64,000 bases of DNA from Symbiodinium kawagutii. Taxonomy: Eukaryota > Sar > Dinophyceae > Suessiales > Symbiodiniaceae. This document shows positions 23,113 to 33,490 of the stretch, one piece after another. The stretch's first letter is position 1. Every line of letters begins with the position of its first letter. Under the pieces are notes generated by a model. It was not told the origin of the DNA, did no database searches, and saw only the letters and a program-made list of their open reading frames with translations. Position numbers and translations under genes: made by a program. The DNA lies in assembly GCA_009767595.1 (NCBI GenBank), contig VSDK01010371.1:177181-241180 (forward strand). The letters run 5' to 3'.

Positions 23113-24187
23113 ATATGTATTTAAACATGTTGTCATATATGCCTTTGAAATGAACTCAAAGGGTCAAGATATCATCTTCCTGTTTTATGGGCTGTTTGAC
23201 CAGACCCGGTCGCTCGTTCCCTGGTTCCCTGGCGCAGGTTTAGGTCTCCTGGTGTCCGGCGAGGAGGGCTCACTGGTGGACGCAGGTTAGCGCATGGGTT
23301 GCGGGCAATGGAACAGGTTCGTAGTAGGCTTGGAGAATTGAAATGTGTTGAAATGTTCAATTTTATGTCGATTGGTACTTCCATAACTTCGATACCATTA
23401 AGTACAGTCCAGGAATGGTCGGCAGTGCTCAAAAGCTTTGAGCGGATAGTATATATATAGTTTGAGGATGTTTGAGGCATCATTCACACAATCAAGACGC
23501 ATTTTAAGATCATTTAAGATTCGAAATGGTGGATCCGTGCAGGAGTGGGGCTGTGAAGGTTTGGCTTTGTCAGGTCCTTGGTTTAACCAAGGAGGGCCCC
23601 TCCCTCGATAGAAAACAGGATGCAGGCTGTGCAGATCAGGGAGAACAAACTGATAGTCCAAAGCCTGCCTAAAGAAGCTAGTTAAATCTACCCTCACCTG
23701 TACTAGTAGTTCCCCTACCACCTCCACAGCGTCGTTCGAACCCGACTTGCAGGTTATGCTTTGAGAGCGGGCCTCAATGGCTACAGGGCTATGCCTCCAC
23801 CGCTGGAAATAAAGCAAGATGTGATCCTAGCATGACATGGTGGGGGTGATGCACAAGGATCCGCCCAGCACGGCCTAAGATTTATGGAGCTAAGGCATGT
23901 TTGGTGGCGCTTGGGATTTTTGCAAGTGAAGCGTTACTGCTTTTCTTGAGGCAACGTTTCCTTTGGTTGAACAACTAGTCACGGGGTCGGGGTGAAGGGC
24001 GGCGCTCTGCACTTTGCGGGTGACACGGGCCATTCTAGGAGGCATTGATGGGTTACGCAAATGCACCCTCATATTATTTGGGTTGACTGCTTGCTCTTAC
24101 CATATCCCAAGTGTCATTGTTATTTGTCATTGGTTGCCGTGTTTTGCATCCATCCCATTTTCAAACCACTAGCCATTTGGGAAAAGC
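23113..24187. other. region with ambiguous open frames
   Basis: Holds a small possible + exon at 23244-23285 (frame LLVSGEEGSLVDA, between GTTTAG and GTTAGC), a + frame at about 23540-23680 (GAVKVWLCQVLGLTKEGPSL), and a 139-codon - strand frame at 23398-23817 with no recognisable motif. None is secure. Confidence 0.3.
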
Positions 24188-24329
24188 TATCAGGGGATCG
24201 GATATCGTGAGCCAAGACACGCCTGGTTGCAAGTGGTCCCATGTCGCATGCGCAAAATGTTGAACGGATGCAGGCATCCTCCGCCGTAGAGTTTGCAAAC
24301 GGAGGTATCAGCCTCCAACATGGATAGAT

Positions 24330-24475
24330 TCAATATGAATATCAACCCTCATATGACTTGTTTTTATTATGAATATCAACCCCTCCCATGAATATCAACC
24401 CTCATATGACTTTTTTTGAATGAATATCAACCCCCCCATGAATATCAACCCTCATATGAATATGACTCATATGAC
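24330..24475. repeat. TGAATATCAACCCTCATATGAC repeat, 4-5 copies
   Basis: Irregular direct copies. The block CAGCCTCCAACATGG also occurs on both sides (24309 and 24487), so the array may have arisen by duplication around it. Confidence 0.8.
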
Positions 24476-24560
24476 TCATTGTTATCAGCCTCCAACATGG
24501 GTGGGCCGGTGCCCATTCTGGGTGAGTCAAAGCAGTGCAGCTGCCGTGAGGTCCAAGCAG

Positions 24561-24639
24561 CGTCCGCCTCAAACTCGCTCATGTGCCCAGTGTCCCCTGG
24601 TGCGAGACCCGTTGTGCAGGAGCTAATTGCAGAATGTAG
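24561..24639 (+). CDS. candidate exon, unknown product
   Basis: Acceptor GTCCAAGCAG, donor GTGGCA. The frame reads ASNSLMCPVSPGARPVVQEL then IAEC. A 33-nt open piece at 24489-24521 just upstream ends in GTGAGT and may be another exon. Confidence 0.45.
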
Positions 24640-24691
24640 GTGGCATATGGTGGCATGGCCATGGATGTGGATTGAACCTAAGCAATTAGAT

Positions 24692-24922
24692 AGATAGATA
24701 GATAGATAGATGGATAGATGGATAGGCAGATAGGTATAGGTAGATAGATCGATCGATGGACAGATAGGTAGATGGACAGTCTCGCGGGTGCTTGACATGC
24801 TTGGGTGGTGAAGTTGGGGCGTCCCAAAGGGACGGCTCATGACAGTCATACCCGGCAGGGGGGGGAGCTAGATGGATGGATGGATGGATGGATAGATGGA
24901 TAGATAGATAGATAGATCAATG
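24692..24922. repeat. GATA / GATG microsatellites
   Basis: Two GATA/GGAT arrays (24692-24770 and 24870-24922) flank the dispersed motif at 24813. Confidence 0.9.
24813..24858 (+). repeat. dispersed 46-bp motif, copy 1
   Basis: GTTGGGGCGTCCCAAAGGGA followed by CGGCTCATGACAGTCATACCC. Contains the hairpin CGTCCC-AAA-GGGACG. The second copy is at 53174. Confidence 0.7.
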
Positions 24923-25362
24923 TGTATATATACATGAATGTATATATAGATCAGTGTATATATAGGCAGATCGACCGACAGATAGATGGCTAGAAAGATA
25001 GGATGATTTATGATTGCGATGGGAGATGGATTGATTCTCTGAAGAATGGGTGGCCAGTGGCAGGCAGCACGGGACTGTCGGACAGACGGAGGGATAGGTA
25101 GGCAGATGGAATCATAGGCAGCGAGGTCCCGAACTTGGAAGACATCAATTTACATGCACAGGGCTGTTGAGATGCTTCTGTGGTTTCTTCTTTTTGTGAT
25201 CCCCAAATTGCTGATAGCATGAATGATGATGCAGTTGGTTAAATTCAACAAGAGAGAGAGAGAGAGACAGCGACAGAGACTACTTGCTCCATGCATTCCC
25301 CTCAAGTGCACATGTTCAAATAACTGCTGGTTTGGGTTTGAAAACCATTTAACACGGTGCAG

Positions 25363-25410
25363 ACCGAGGATCAATCCTTGCGACTACAGTTCGAAGTTGC
25401 AACACAAGAG
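25363..25410 (+). CDS. candidate exon with GC donor
   Basis: Acceptor CACGGTGCAG, then exactly 16 codons TEDQSLRLQFEVATQE, then GCGTAA, which would be a GC donor. In frame, the donor is followed at once by a TAA, so the segment must end here. Confidence 0.5.
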
Positions 25411-25782
25411 GCGTAACGCGCCTGGCCAGTTGGATGCTTTGGCCATGGGGGTTTCCTAAAATGATGACTGGAGAGAAAGGATTGATATAGTGTTTCATCA
25501 CTAATGATTATTGTTTCCGCATGCCTTATTCATAGCCCTGATATATGAAGTTATCATTTGCTTGGATATTGCTGGTTGGTCACGCTTTTGGAACTGCAAC
25601 GTAATGCAGAGTATAAGACTAGGGCCTTTCTGTGGTAGAAGCCAGCAGGCGTCACCCAGTGTATGTGCAGTTTGCTTGTCAGTGGTTTTGCCACTATATC
25701 CTCATTATTTGGTTATAGCCAAAGGCATGGAACAATATATAGAACATCACAATTGTCATCACTTGATTTCTATTTTTATGCC

Positions 25783-25848
25783 CCATGAACGATTTCAACA
25801 AGCATCTATAAGGGGCCCTTATAGATGCCAAGTTGAAATCGTTCATGG
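25783..25848. repeat. near-perfect 66-bp foldback
   Basis: CCATGAACGATTTCAAC and GCATCTATAAGGG pair with their complements CCCTTATAGATGC and GTTGAAATCGTTCATGG around a single central G. The arms are about 30 bp with one small internal mismatch. Confidence 0.85.
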
Positions 25849-25941
25849 CCTTGGCCGACAGGTTACGAAAGTGAACTTCCAAAGATCCCAGGTGATGCAA
25901 CTTGGCTTATCAATCAAGAACCAACCAATCGCAAATCAACT

Positions 25942-26049
25942 TCATTTGGTTGGTGGTTTCAAGCTTTTTTTTACTTTCCCTGGAACTTGTTAACAAATGG
26001 TTGGTTGACTAATACTTTTTCCAGGGGGTTGAAAGCACCAAGCAGTCAT
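25942..26049 (+). mobile_element. family A element with 4-bp flanking repeat
   Basis: Left end TTGGTTGGTGGTTTCAA, right end TTGAAAGCACCAAGCAG, imperfect TIRs. TCAT flanks both sides (25942-25945 and 26046-26049). Internal TTAACAAATGGTTGGTTGACT is shared with other copies. Confidence 0.65.
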
Positions 26050-26155
26050 AGTTTTTCTGCAATGAGCTACATGCATCCATGTGTCACTGGCTTGGTTGAC
26101 GGGAAGACCAACAGAAACCCAACTGTTTGAGCCACTGATTTTAGGGGGTTCACAG

Positions 26156-26282
26156 GTCGATTCCGAGCATCAAAGGCCTTTGTTTGGTTCAAGAGTGTCC
26201 AAGACCCAACGAGGGTGTTCAGCTTGCGGGCCCTAAATCCGCTAAATCATCGGAAATCGGGGTACTATCAGCTAAGCGATGC
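26156..26282 (+). CDS. candidate exon, unknown product
   Basis: Acceptor GGTTCACAG, possible donor GTGAAC. The frame reads FRASKAFVWFKSVQDPTRVF then SLRALNPLNHRKSGYYQLSD. Two other frames are open for part of the length. Confidence 0.45.
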
Positions 26283-26514
26283 GTGAACAGCACTGGTGCC
26301 TTGTTTATCTTGTTTGAATTTCGGTTGGTTGTCACAGTGACCTTGATCATTGCAGATGAAACAATATGTCACATATGCAGATGCAGAAGAAAAATCGCAT
26401 ATATGTCCAGCACACTCCAGCACAACGCTGGATATGGCCTGAGTGATTATGAATAGGTTGAGTGCAGTCCTGGTTGGTGATTTCATGTTTTTTTCTCTCC
26501 GCTATGGTATTCCA

Positions 26515-26580
26515 AAATGGTTGGTTGGTTGACTAACATTTATCATAGGGGTTGAAACAAACAAACCAGCTATGATCATT
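26515..26580 (+). repeat. family A right-end fragment
   Basis: ATGGTTGGTTGGTTGACTAAC then TCATAGGGGTTGAAACAAACAAACCAGC. Only the 3' half of the element remains. Confidence 0.55.
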
Positions 26581-26792
26581 ATTCACCATCATAACTAATT
26601 ATAACGACTATGAACCACTGGTTAACCATGGGTCTCATTGAATGCAATCAAATTTGATTGAGCTTCATTGCAGATGCACAGGGCTAAGCACTTCAACTTG
26701 ACTTGGCGGCACGTTTTTTTTTCCTCGGCTTTGAGAATCACCTTACCGGGCCGGGTCCAATGTCTATACTTACATGGGGTTCTGAAGCCATT

Positions 26793-26875
26793 AGGACACC
26801 CCCAAAATCAATGGCTGATTACAATAAAGGGCTAAGGATGAATGATTTGCGGGTACCCTTATTTTGAGAAACACC
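26793..26875 (+). repeat. family C dispersed repeat
   Basis: GGACACCCCCAAAATCAATGG ... GCGGGTACCCTTATTTTGAGAAAC. Compare 3641 and 59384. Confidence 0.55.
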
Positions 26876-27700
26876 CATTTACAATCGATTTGTACAAAGT
26901 ATCCGGTATGGCCATTGGTAGGAAGGATTCATGCGAAAAGAAAACGTGCACTAATTGGCTGGGGATGCTTTGCTGTGTTTTCTTCAACCAGGACCTTCCC
27001 GGAGTGAGCATGCCCAGATAAAGTAAGCTAGCTGTTGGAACGTTCATTTCCGCAAACGCGACCATCCCACTGGGCATGGTTGTTTGCATGCTGATAGCCA
27101 GATGAGCCATGAACCTTCAGGATCCACCATCCTGGAATATCCTGGACACCTTGCCCGTCAACATTATATATGGTGAGGACATATTGTGATGATTATTATT
27201 TTGGAAAATATGATATAGGATGAAGCTTCCAACAAGGGTATTTTTTTCATTTCGTCATATCTCAAACCGATCTTATTTCTGGGCTCATTTGCGAGCTGGA
27301 TGTCAGTTGGAAAAGTATGCCAAGTACCTCAACGACTTTAGATGATTTGAGAATACTTGTTGTTCTTTCTGAGAGTTTGACCCTGTAGTGCAGCAAGGGA
27401 AAGGGGAGATGACAATGAAATGCACGGAGACACACAACTGATAGTGATGCCTGATAACAATGGTTTTCATCATGATGATGACGACATATGATGACAACAC
27501 TGAAAGTAAGTAATCCCATGCACACACAACCAAAGTCCACAAGCATTTTGTAGTCATTGTAAGTTCATTTTGGTCACCCTGGCCGAGTGATCATGATACA
27601 TTTGATGGATGCTGGAACTTTGCTACAGCTTGCATGGCTGTAGCAACATGTCAGGTGGTGACATCACAGGGTTGGTCGGAACATTTGCAAGAAAAGACTG
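26876..27700. other. no secure gene
   Basis: A - strand open frame at 26859-27110 (MAHLAISMQTTMPSGM...) and one at 27262-27546 have no supporting motif or splice context. Probably spacer. Confidence 0.3.
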
Positions 27701-27715
27701 GTTGAAACCGCCCAG

Positions 27716-27792
27716 CCGATGATTTCTACCCTGAGGTGATATCCCCAAGCTCCCATGCCACTGCCCATCCCCCGTTTGAAAGAGAGTCGAAA
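27716..27792 (+). CDS. candidate exon after a family A-like end
   Basis: Follows GGTTGAAACCGCCCAG, a family A right end, and ends before GTGAGG. The frame reads DDFYPEVISPSSHATAHPPF then ERESK. A second case, with 28147, of a family A end giving the 3' splice site. Confidence 0.55.
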
Positions 27793-28041
27793 GTGAGGGA
27801 TCAACGATCATGATTCTTGACCGCTATTCTTGGCCATAAATAACAGTAGAATGGTCATGAATGGTCCATCATCATCAGATAATGGATAATGAAGATTTGT
27901 TCATCAACTTGATGGCTTTGGTTTTCCATCAACTTCATCAATTAAACTGACTAATATTTTTTCAGCAACCCATGAATGGCTATGAACATGTTCATCCACC
28001 CTTCAGCCATGAAGGGTTGATGAAGATTGGCTTTGAACCGA

Positions 28042-28151
28042 TCAATGCTGGTTGGTGGTTTCAAATATTTGTTTATTTTCCCTACTAATGATTAGCACAT
28101 GGTTGGTTGACTTATATTTTTCGTAGGGGTTGAAACCACCAACCAGCAATG
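28042..28151 (+). mobile_element. family A element, best copy (101 bp, 17-18 bp perfect TIRs)
   Basis: GCTGGTTGGTGGTTTCAA at 28047-28064 and its exact complement at 28130-28147. CAATG occurs at both outer edges (28043-28047 and 28147-28151), giving a likely 5-bp target duplication. The right TIR ends ...CCAACCAG, immediately followed by the exon-like segment at 28147, so the element supplies the 3' splice site. GC (28047) or GT (28051) could be the donor. Confidence 0.8.
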
Positions 28152-28253
28152 GCTCTGAATCAACTTTTGCGCCATCGAGGCAGATCCTGGCTCTCCAAAG
28201 TGCCGCAGCCGAGGAGGCGAAGGGATCCTGGATGGGTGGCGCTGGCACCCCTG
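28147..28253 (+). CDS. candidate exon, unknown product
   Basis: Between the family A right end and the possible donor GTGAAG. One frame reads NGSESTFAPSRQILALQSAA then AEEAKGSWMGGAGTP. A second open frame reads MALNQLLRHRGRSWLSKVPQ and continues past the donor. The frame depends on which donor the upstream element uses. Confidence 0.5.
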
Positions 28254-28424
28254 GTGAAGTGCCTGAAGCCTGTCATCCTTGAAGATTACCCCAATCTCCA
28301 TGAAAGCCAGAGGGCTTGTGCATAGATACGATATGTGTCTTTGCTACATTGGTTGGCATGCATGGTTGTCATGTTTGCTGGGGTTCATCAAACGGTTTGC
28401 CTTTCAATGCATGAATGCATGAAG

Positions 28425-28609
28425 GGTGCATCACCCCTCTACATCTCAGAAGGGCCACGTGGAAGTGGAGCGCTTTGCATTCGAAGCTGGTGCTGTATGA
28501 AGCTCATTTTGACAAGAACCAGGCCATAACAGACATGGCCATAGACATGGGTGCCATTGTACATTGCAAAGAGGGCCACGTCAAAGTAGTCGAGTTGAGT
28601 AATTTGTGA
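28425..28609 (+). pseudogene. decayed ankyrin repeats
   Basis: Pieces of ankyrin repeats lie in successive different frames: GASPLYIS, then KGHVEVERFAFEAGA, then DKNQAITDM, then EGHVKVVEL. Together they follow the ankyrin order (G.TPL..A...GH.EVV..L...GAD) and the DKxQATTD spacing common in Symbiodiniaceae ankyrin proteins. At least two frame breaks and the loss of most helix-1 positions mean it is unlikely to be functional. I describe it only as fragments. Confidence 0.65.
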
Positions 28610-28613
28610 CGAC

Positions 28614-29870
28614 ATGAAGCCCCAACAGCTGGACTATGCTATGCTGTTTTCTTTCGGCAGCTAGGTACCAGTCGGGATTTTGGCAGAGCTCAACCAAATG
28701 GGGCGTTTGTTGGACCAAGTTCTCTCAGGGTTTCTATCAGTTCTAAGGCATAGTTATATTCACCACAGGTTAAGCTATAGGATGGTTGGTGAGCCAAGCA
28801 ATGGCCCAATGGCTACATAGTTTATTAGGCATATTGAACATCATTAGTTAACCTGGTTTGACTGGTTTGGTAAACCATATAACTAGCCATGATAAGCCGT
28901 GCGTATATTTCATATTTCAGAAAAATATTTTAAGCTGAAACATGCTGAAACCATTAAATTAGTTTGCTGAAACTAAATATTACTCATCTCCGAATAAATG
29001 GCTGCAATTGTAATTGCAATATGTAAATTCAGAAAACGCCACGACTCCTCACAAGGCAAATTGTGCAGCCTCCTTGCCACTCGCATCAGTGCTTTGGATC
29101 TCACTCGAAACGCCTAGTTTGTTGCCAGCAGGCTGCCAACAGCATCCCCCAGCAAGCAGGTTACGCATGATTCCTGATGGGTAACCGGTTAACCATGCTT
29201 AGTGATCATTGATGACAGGTGAACCATGGCTAGTGATGGCTAATCAGGGGTTAACCATGCTTGGTGCTGGCTAATGACGGGTTAACCACGGTGAATGATG
29301 GTCCACGGCATTTCGTGGCCGGGAACGGCAGCTAATGATCAACGAGTTGTTGGGCGCCTGAACGACCTCGCATGACAGTCACCACGCGAGGTGGCACGGC
29401 TTTATCGCTTGATGGTGCCCTTGGAAGAGGAGAAACAAATTCTTCAGGTGCCAGTTCTGCCATAGGGACCTGGGGATTTTGTAAAGAGCTGTGGCGCAGT
29501 CAAAAATGGCTGGCTTTGGTTCACCCATTGAAAATGGTAGTTGTGAAGGAAGGAAGGAACGAACGAAGGAAGGAAGGAAGCAAGGAAGGAAGGAAGGAAG
29601 CACCTCAGAAGACAAAGTGGGGTAGCTGCGTATGGCATGTTCTAGCTGTTTGGTGGTAGGCACACAGTGACCACCTAGTAACTTAATGATAGCAGCATCA
29701 GCAGATCAACATCAGCAGCGATAGCGAGAGAACAGCCAAGCAGCAATGGGAGCGGCGCTGGAGACAGAGAGAGAGAGAGAACCTTTTTTTGGCAAAAGCT
29801 GACGAGTGGCGCAGTTCCAAAACCCCAGTGACTTTTGTTGGGACCTGCGGCCGGGATTTCTGACAACAAG
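28614..29870. other. no secure gene
   Basis: Contains a short possible exon near 29128-29152 (AANSIPQQA, before GTTACG), repeated TAACCATG...TGATG spacer motifs at 29180-29300, and the AAGG array at 29553. Confidence 0.3.
29553..29605. repeat. AAGG microsatellite
   Basis: (AAGG)n with a few AACG/AAGC interruptions. Confidence 0.9.
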
Positions 29871-29946
29871 AGCTCCCTGTTCAACGTCAGGATGTGGCCG
29901 GGGCTTCTGAGGAGTGCCCTGGCAGGAAATTGAGCCAGGGACAGAG
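29871..29946 (+). CDS. candidate exon, unknown product
   Basis: Acceptor TGACAACAAG, donor GTTGAT. The frame reads LPVQRQDVAGASEECPGRKL then SQGQ. Polar. Confidence 0.4.
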
Positions 29947-29957
29947 GTTGATCATGA

Positions 29958-30491
29958 TTGCATCAGTGCTCCATCCTTTCCAACTACAAGTCGCTTTTTC
30001 ATGAACAGTCAATGGGACCAAAATTGCATTCAATGGTTTACCCTACTTGTATTCAATTGTCGGTTTTTGCCGGTGCCTTATTATTGCTGGTGGCTACGGC
30101 ACATACACTTGTTTTTCTGCCTGCTCAAGATTTACAAGTCTCATGGGTCAATAATCCTTCATCGTCCATTATATTTCTCAGTGAAGCTGGATTAAGTTTT
30201 CACGATTTGCTTGGTTTCCCACCATTCCCATTTCGCGTTGGACATGTTGAACCGCGAGAAAACCGTGCAAAACTGAGACTTTGGCTTTCTGAAGTCCTCC
30301 GTCATCGCTGCCCCTTCCCGAGCCCACAACGTTCAATGTGGTCGCTTGGTATCCAAGGTACGCAAGGCTTTTTGAAGACCTGGTGCTTGGCACGGCCAGT
30401 GCGGAGTCCGGGTGCCGAGCGTAGAACCAATGGAACAACCCACAGTATTCACGCATGGCTGGTTGATCAACCAGCATATTTTGAGGGATGA
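29958..30491 (+). CDS. longest uninterrupted + frame outside repeats; status uncertain
   Basis: 177 codons open, with GALLLLVATAHTLVFLPA near residue 39 (membrane-like) and ENRAKLRLWLSEVLRHRC near residue 100. An internal GTACGC after SLGIQ (about 30358) looks like a donor. The - strand is open over 30178-30477 too. Probably one or two exons inside a chance-open stretch. Confidence 0.3.
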   Translation: MHQCSILSNYKSLFHEQSMGPKLHSMVYPTCIQLSVFAGALLLLVATAHTLVFLPAQDLQVSWVNNPSSSIIFLSEAGLSFHDLLGFPPFPFRVGHVEPRENRAKLRLWLSEVLRHRCPFPSPQRSMWSLGIQGTQGFLKTWCLARPVRSPGAERRTNGTTHSIHAWLVDQPAYFEG

Positions 30492-30659
30492 CTTGCTGGT
30501 ATTATTGACCACTATGCAACCATCACCACTTAATAGCTATATCCATATCCGTAACCACACCCATGAGCATAACTGCAGCCGTACCGTAACCATACCATCA
30601 TTTTTGCAAAACCATTGGCACTTATTAACCATATCTCATTACCACCAAACAGCCACGAG

Positions 30660-30733
30660 AGCCGGGGCATCGTGGCAAGGGACAAGGAGAAGTTGCAGCG
30701 ACTGGAGGATGCAGTGGCAGGGGATTGTGATGG
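30660..30733 (+). CDS. candidate coiled-coil exon
   Basis: Acceptor CAGCCACGAG, donor GTAATG. The frame reads SRGIVARDKEKLQRLEDAVA then GDC. Heptad-like charged helix. Confidence 0.55.
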
Positions 30734-30910
30734 GTAATGGTTCATGGTTAGTGGTTAGGACGGTTATGATGGTTCATGGTTAATGCTGATGATGGTTAAT
30801 GGTGACCGCATACTTGAATGTATGGAAGAGGTTATTGAATAGAAACGGTCAAGAAGTAATATTGAACGGGAACAGAATGATAGATGACAACGGCAAGGTA
30901 TCATGTTGAC

Positions 30911-30936
30911 AGAGATGATGATGCTGATGCTGATGC

Positions 30937-30993
<57 letters not shown>
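30911..30993. repeat. GATGCT / GAT microsatellite
   Basis: About 80 bp of GAT repeats giving poly-Asp, poly-Ile and poly-Ser frames. Confidence 0.95.
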
Positions 30994-31385
30994 GGAGCTG
31001 CAACGCATGACGCATCCTGGTGGTTTCGTTTGCTGTGCTCCAGTGAGAGTCCAGAACAAAGAGTTGAGCCACTGAAAACACAAAGCTGAATGATTCTTTT
31101 GGAGCTTCACTACTTGACCTGACTATCCAATGGGCTGTGAGGACTGAGGATGCTAAGTTGTTGAACAACTGAGATACTTGTCGTCGGAACATGAACATGT
31201 CATAATGGAAGGGTGACATGCCATCATAGATATAACTTTCATGGGTTCATTGTCGTGCAGGAGGCGGTGGCTTTCCTTCTTTTTTTCTGTGGGAGGCGTT
31301 TTCAAATTGTTGAGGAATGTGTTTCTATGTCAATTTTGTTAATTAAACAGAATGAAAAACATTTTGCCAAATGCGGTGCCTTCAG

Positions 31386-31484
31386 CTGCTGGAAGATCTT
31401 GTGTTGCTGCACACCGGTGCCAACCCAGGATGCAAAGCAGATAAACTTGGAACCCTCAGATGGCTATATCATGACCAGATGTAG
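31386..31484 (+). CDS. candidate exon, ankyrin-like
   Basis: Acceptor GTGCCTTCAG. The frame reads LLEDLVLLHTGANPGCKADK then LGT before a stop at 31482. The layout LLL..GANP.CKAD.G resembles the end of one ankyrin repeat and the start of the next. The donor is not clear. Confidence 0.4.
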   Translation: MLEDLVLLHTGANPGCKADKLGTLRWLYHDQM

Positions 31485-31679
31485 ATGCTCCTTGGCACAA
31501 AATGGTTCGAATGCACTGTTTAAGCAACCCGGCGTAATGCCGAGGGTGTCTTGCCGGGCTGTCTCCTGGGTGATATTCTTGGCAGCTGACAACCTGGCCG
31601 GCGACTGCCCAGTAATCGCCTGAGATGCCCCACTTGCCAGTCATCACCGGTCAGTCATCCCAACGTTGGTTGCTCCTTG

Positions 31680-31990
31680 CTGGTTGGTTGCTCCTTGTTG
31701 GTTGGTCCTTGGTGGTTTTGTTCGTTGTTGTTGGTTGCTCCTTTGGTGCGAGAAATTCCCATCATCATAGGGCGGTTCATTCACAGCCCAACCCGGTGCC
31801 AGGACACGTTGTCGGTGAGACTGCTGGCGCGGCAACGGCTCCTGGTTTACAACAAGGCACTCGCCGTGGTCGTTATTTTCCAGGGTTGGGCTGGGTGGGG
31901 TTGGGGATTGGGGGTCGGGTGTGGTTGGGTTGGGCGGGCGGCGGATTACAAGTGCAGGGGTATGGCCCAGTGGGTGATGATAAGAAATCA
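31680..31990 (+). other. open frames, possibly one exon
   Basis: Between ATTCACAG (about 31784) and the Gly/Trp-rich GGTTGGGCTGGGTGGGG stretch, two + frames are open (TRCQDTLSVRLLARQRLLVY and PVPGHVVGETAGAATAPGL). Not resolved. Confidence 0.3.
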
Positions 31991-32205
31991 GTAGTCCAGT
32001 ATCAATTCTGCGCCATTATAAGTCAAGTTGTCGTTTGCAATCCACTAGCATTCAGTGAATATTATACAATGCCATGTGCAATCAGTACTATTCATCGTGC
32101 CACATGATATCATGTAATCAATGCTAATTACAATACTAGCTGCAATGCTAGCTACAATACTAGCTATCGCCAATACTAGTTTCAATACCCTATCATATCA
32201 TCATA

Positions 32206-32300
32206 TTGATGGCTATGGGTCAAAACCCTGTAACCCTGGCGCACCATCATGAACCATTGTATTCTCCTGATGGATATTGTTCCCCATGAAATTGATGGCT
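32206..32300 (-). repeat. family B repeat, inverted
   Basis: GATGGCTATGGGTCAAAACC and CTGTAACCCTGG are the complement of the family B end (CCAGGGGTACAAGGTTTTGACCCACAGCCAT). Confidence 0.5.
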
Positions 32301-32591
32301 AATTTATACGCCTATACTATTCCCCGATGATATGGCTAAGCTATGGCTAACTAACCATTGATGGGGATACTAAAAGCTATGAATATTATAAATTAGCCAT
32401 CAATAATGATTAGTCATTAATTTAAGACTATAAGATGACATTAGTCACCGGGAACAATACAATAGCCATCCCATCAACTATAAATATTATATTTGTCAAC
32501 TTGACTTTTAGGCATCAACTATGGATGTTCGCCATCAACTATAAATACTAACATTCCCCATTGATGGCCAAGAGTCATCCACAACCATCAG

Positions 32592-32670
32592 GCTGCTCGC
32601 GCCCCCTGGCTGGCCGCCCCCCAGGTGGAGCTGAAAGAACGATCAGCAAGGCGTGCTAACGCCACCGTTG
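32592..32670 (+). CDS. candidate exon, unknown product
   Basis: Acceptor CAACCATCAG, donor GTACGA. The frame reads AARAPWLAAPQVELKERSAR then RANATV. GC-rich in a very AT-rich neighbourhood (32100-32580 holds only ATTAGCCATCAA-type low-complexity motifs). Confidence 0.55.
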
Positions 32671-33359
32671 GTACGATCAGCATAGGATGGCCTAGGATGG
32701 CTTGAAAGATGGCGAAAAATGATCAGATAAGTCAGATGGATGAATAAGAATAGTCATTTCTAATCACTTGTTTGGCCTGATTGATGTGGGGGGTTGATGG
32801 TTTTCACTCACACCCAATGCAGCGTTTTGACGCTGTATTCGATCTTAGTTTTCCAAAGTCATTGTCGTTGCAGGTTTCCCCACTATCAGATACCCTGTTT
32901 GTTCTACAAGAGCTTTCAGATTGACCAAGCAATGCTCAAGAGCTTCCCTCTCCTCACGTGTTCGACTCAGGGTTCAGTGCACTATGATTGGACAATATGT
33001 TTGCATCAATAATCTTGTGATTGAATATTTGGGCTATCGTGGGTCGGCAGCGAAACTCGGGGGTTTGTAAAAAATACACGCCCTTGCTATAAAATGTCCA
33101 TGTGGGGATGGTGGATTCTTGGGCATAACCATCAGCGGGGATGGTGGATTCATGACCATCAGTTGAATCAATGCTTGACAATACTGATAGCTCCTAACGA
33201 TGGTTAATAATGGTACTGGTTGATTATGACAACCATGGTTGACCATGACAAACATCATAATATCATACATGTTTGTCATGCTCATGATTAACCAGTTCAA
33301 TGAATGCCAATATCAACCGTGGATCATGTGAACTGGTTAATGTTGGCCATCCATTTTAG

Positions 33360-33490
33360 CCCATGCTTTTGCTGATGCTGCACCGGGCGTTAGACGACGT
33401 CCCCAGCACCAGGCGTCGAGGTTCAGCACACGAGGCGGAGGGTGCACCGGATCGGTGCGGCTTTGCTTCTACCAGCGCGAAGCCGCACCG
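33360..33490 (+). CDS. candidate exon, unknown product
   Basis: Acceptor CCATTTTAG, donor GTATGT. One frame reads PMLLLMLHRALDDVPSTRRR then GSAHEAEGAPDRCGF. A second reads HAFADAAPGVRRRPQHQ and ends CFYQREAAP. The piece GCTTCTACCAGCG is shared with 21948-21962. Confidence 0.5.

Noticed and set aside
23398-23817. 139-codon - strand frame as a gene
   Set aside because: No recognisable domain, no splice context, and a + frame is open across part of it. Kept only as a region note.
24813-24858. Box C/D snoRNA
   Set aside because: TGATGA occurs only in the 53174 copy and no box D with a guide could be placed; the two copies do not conserve the boxes.
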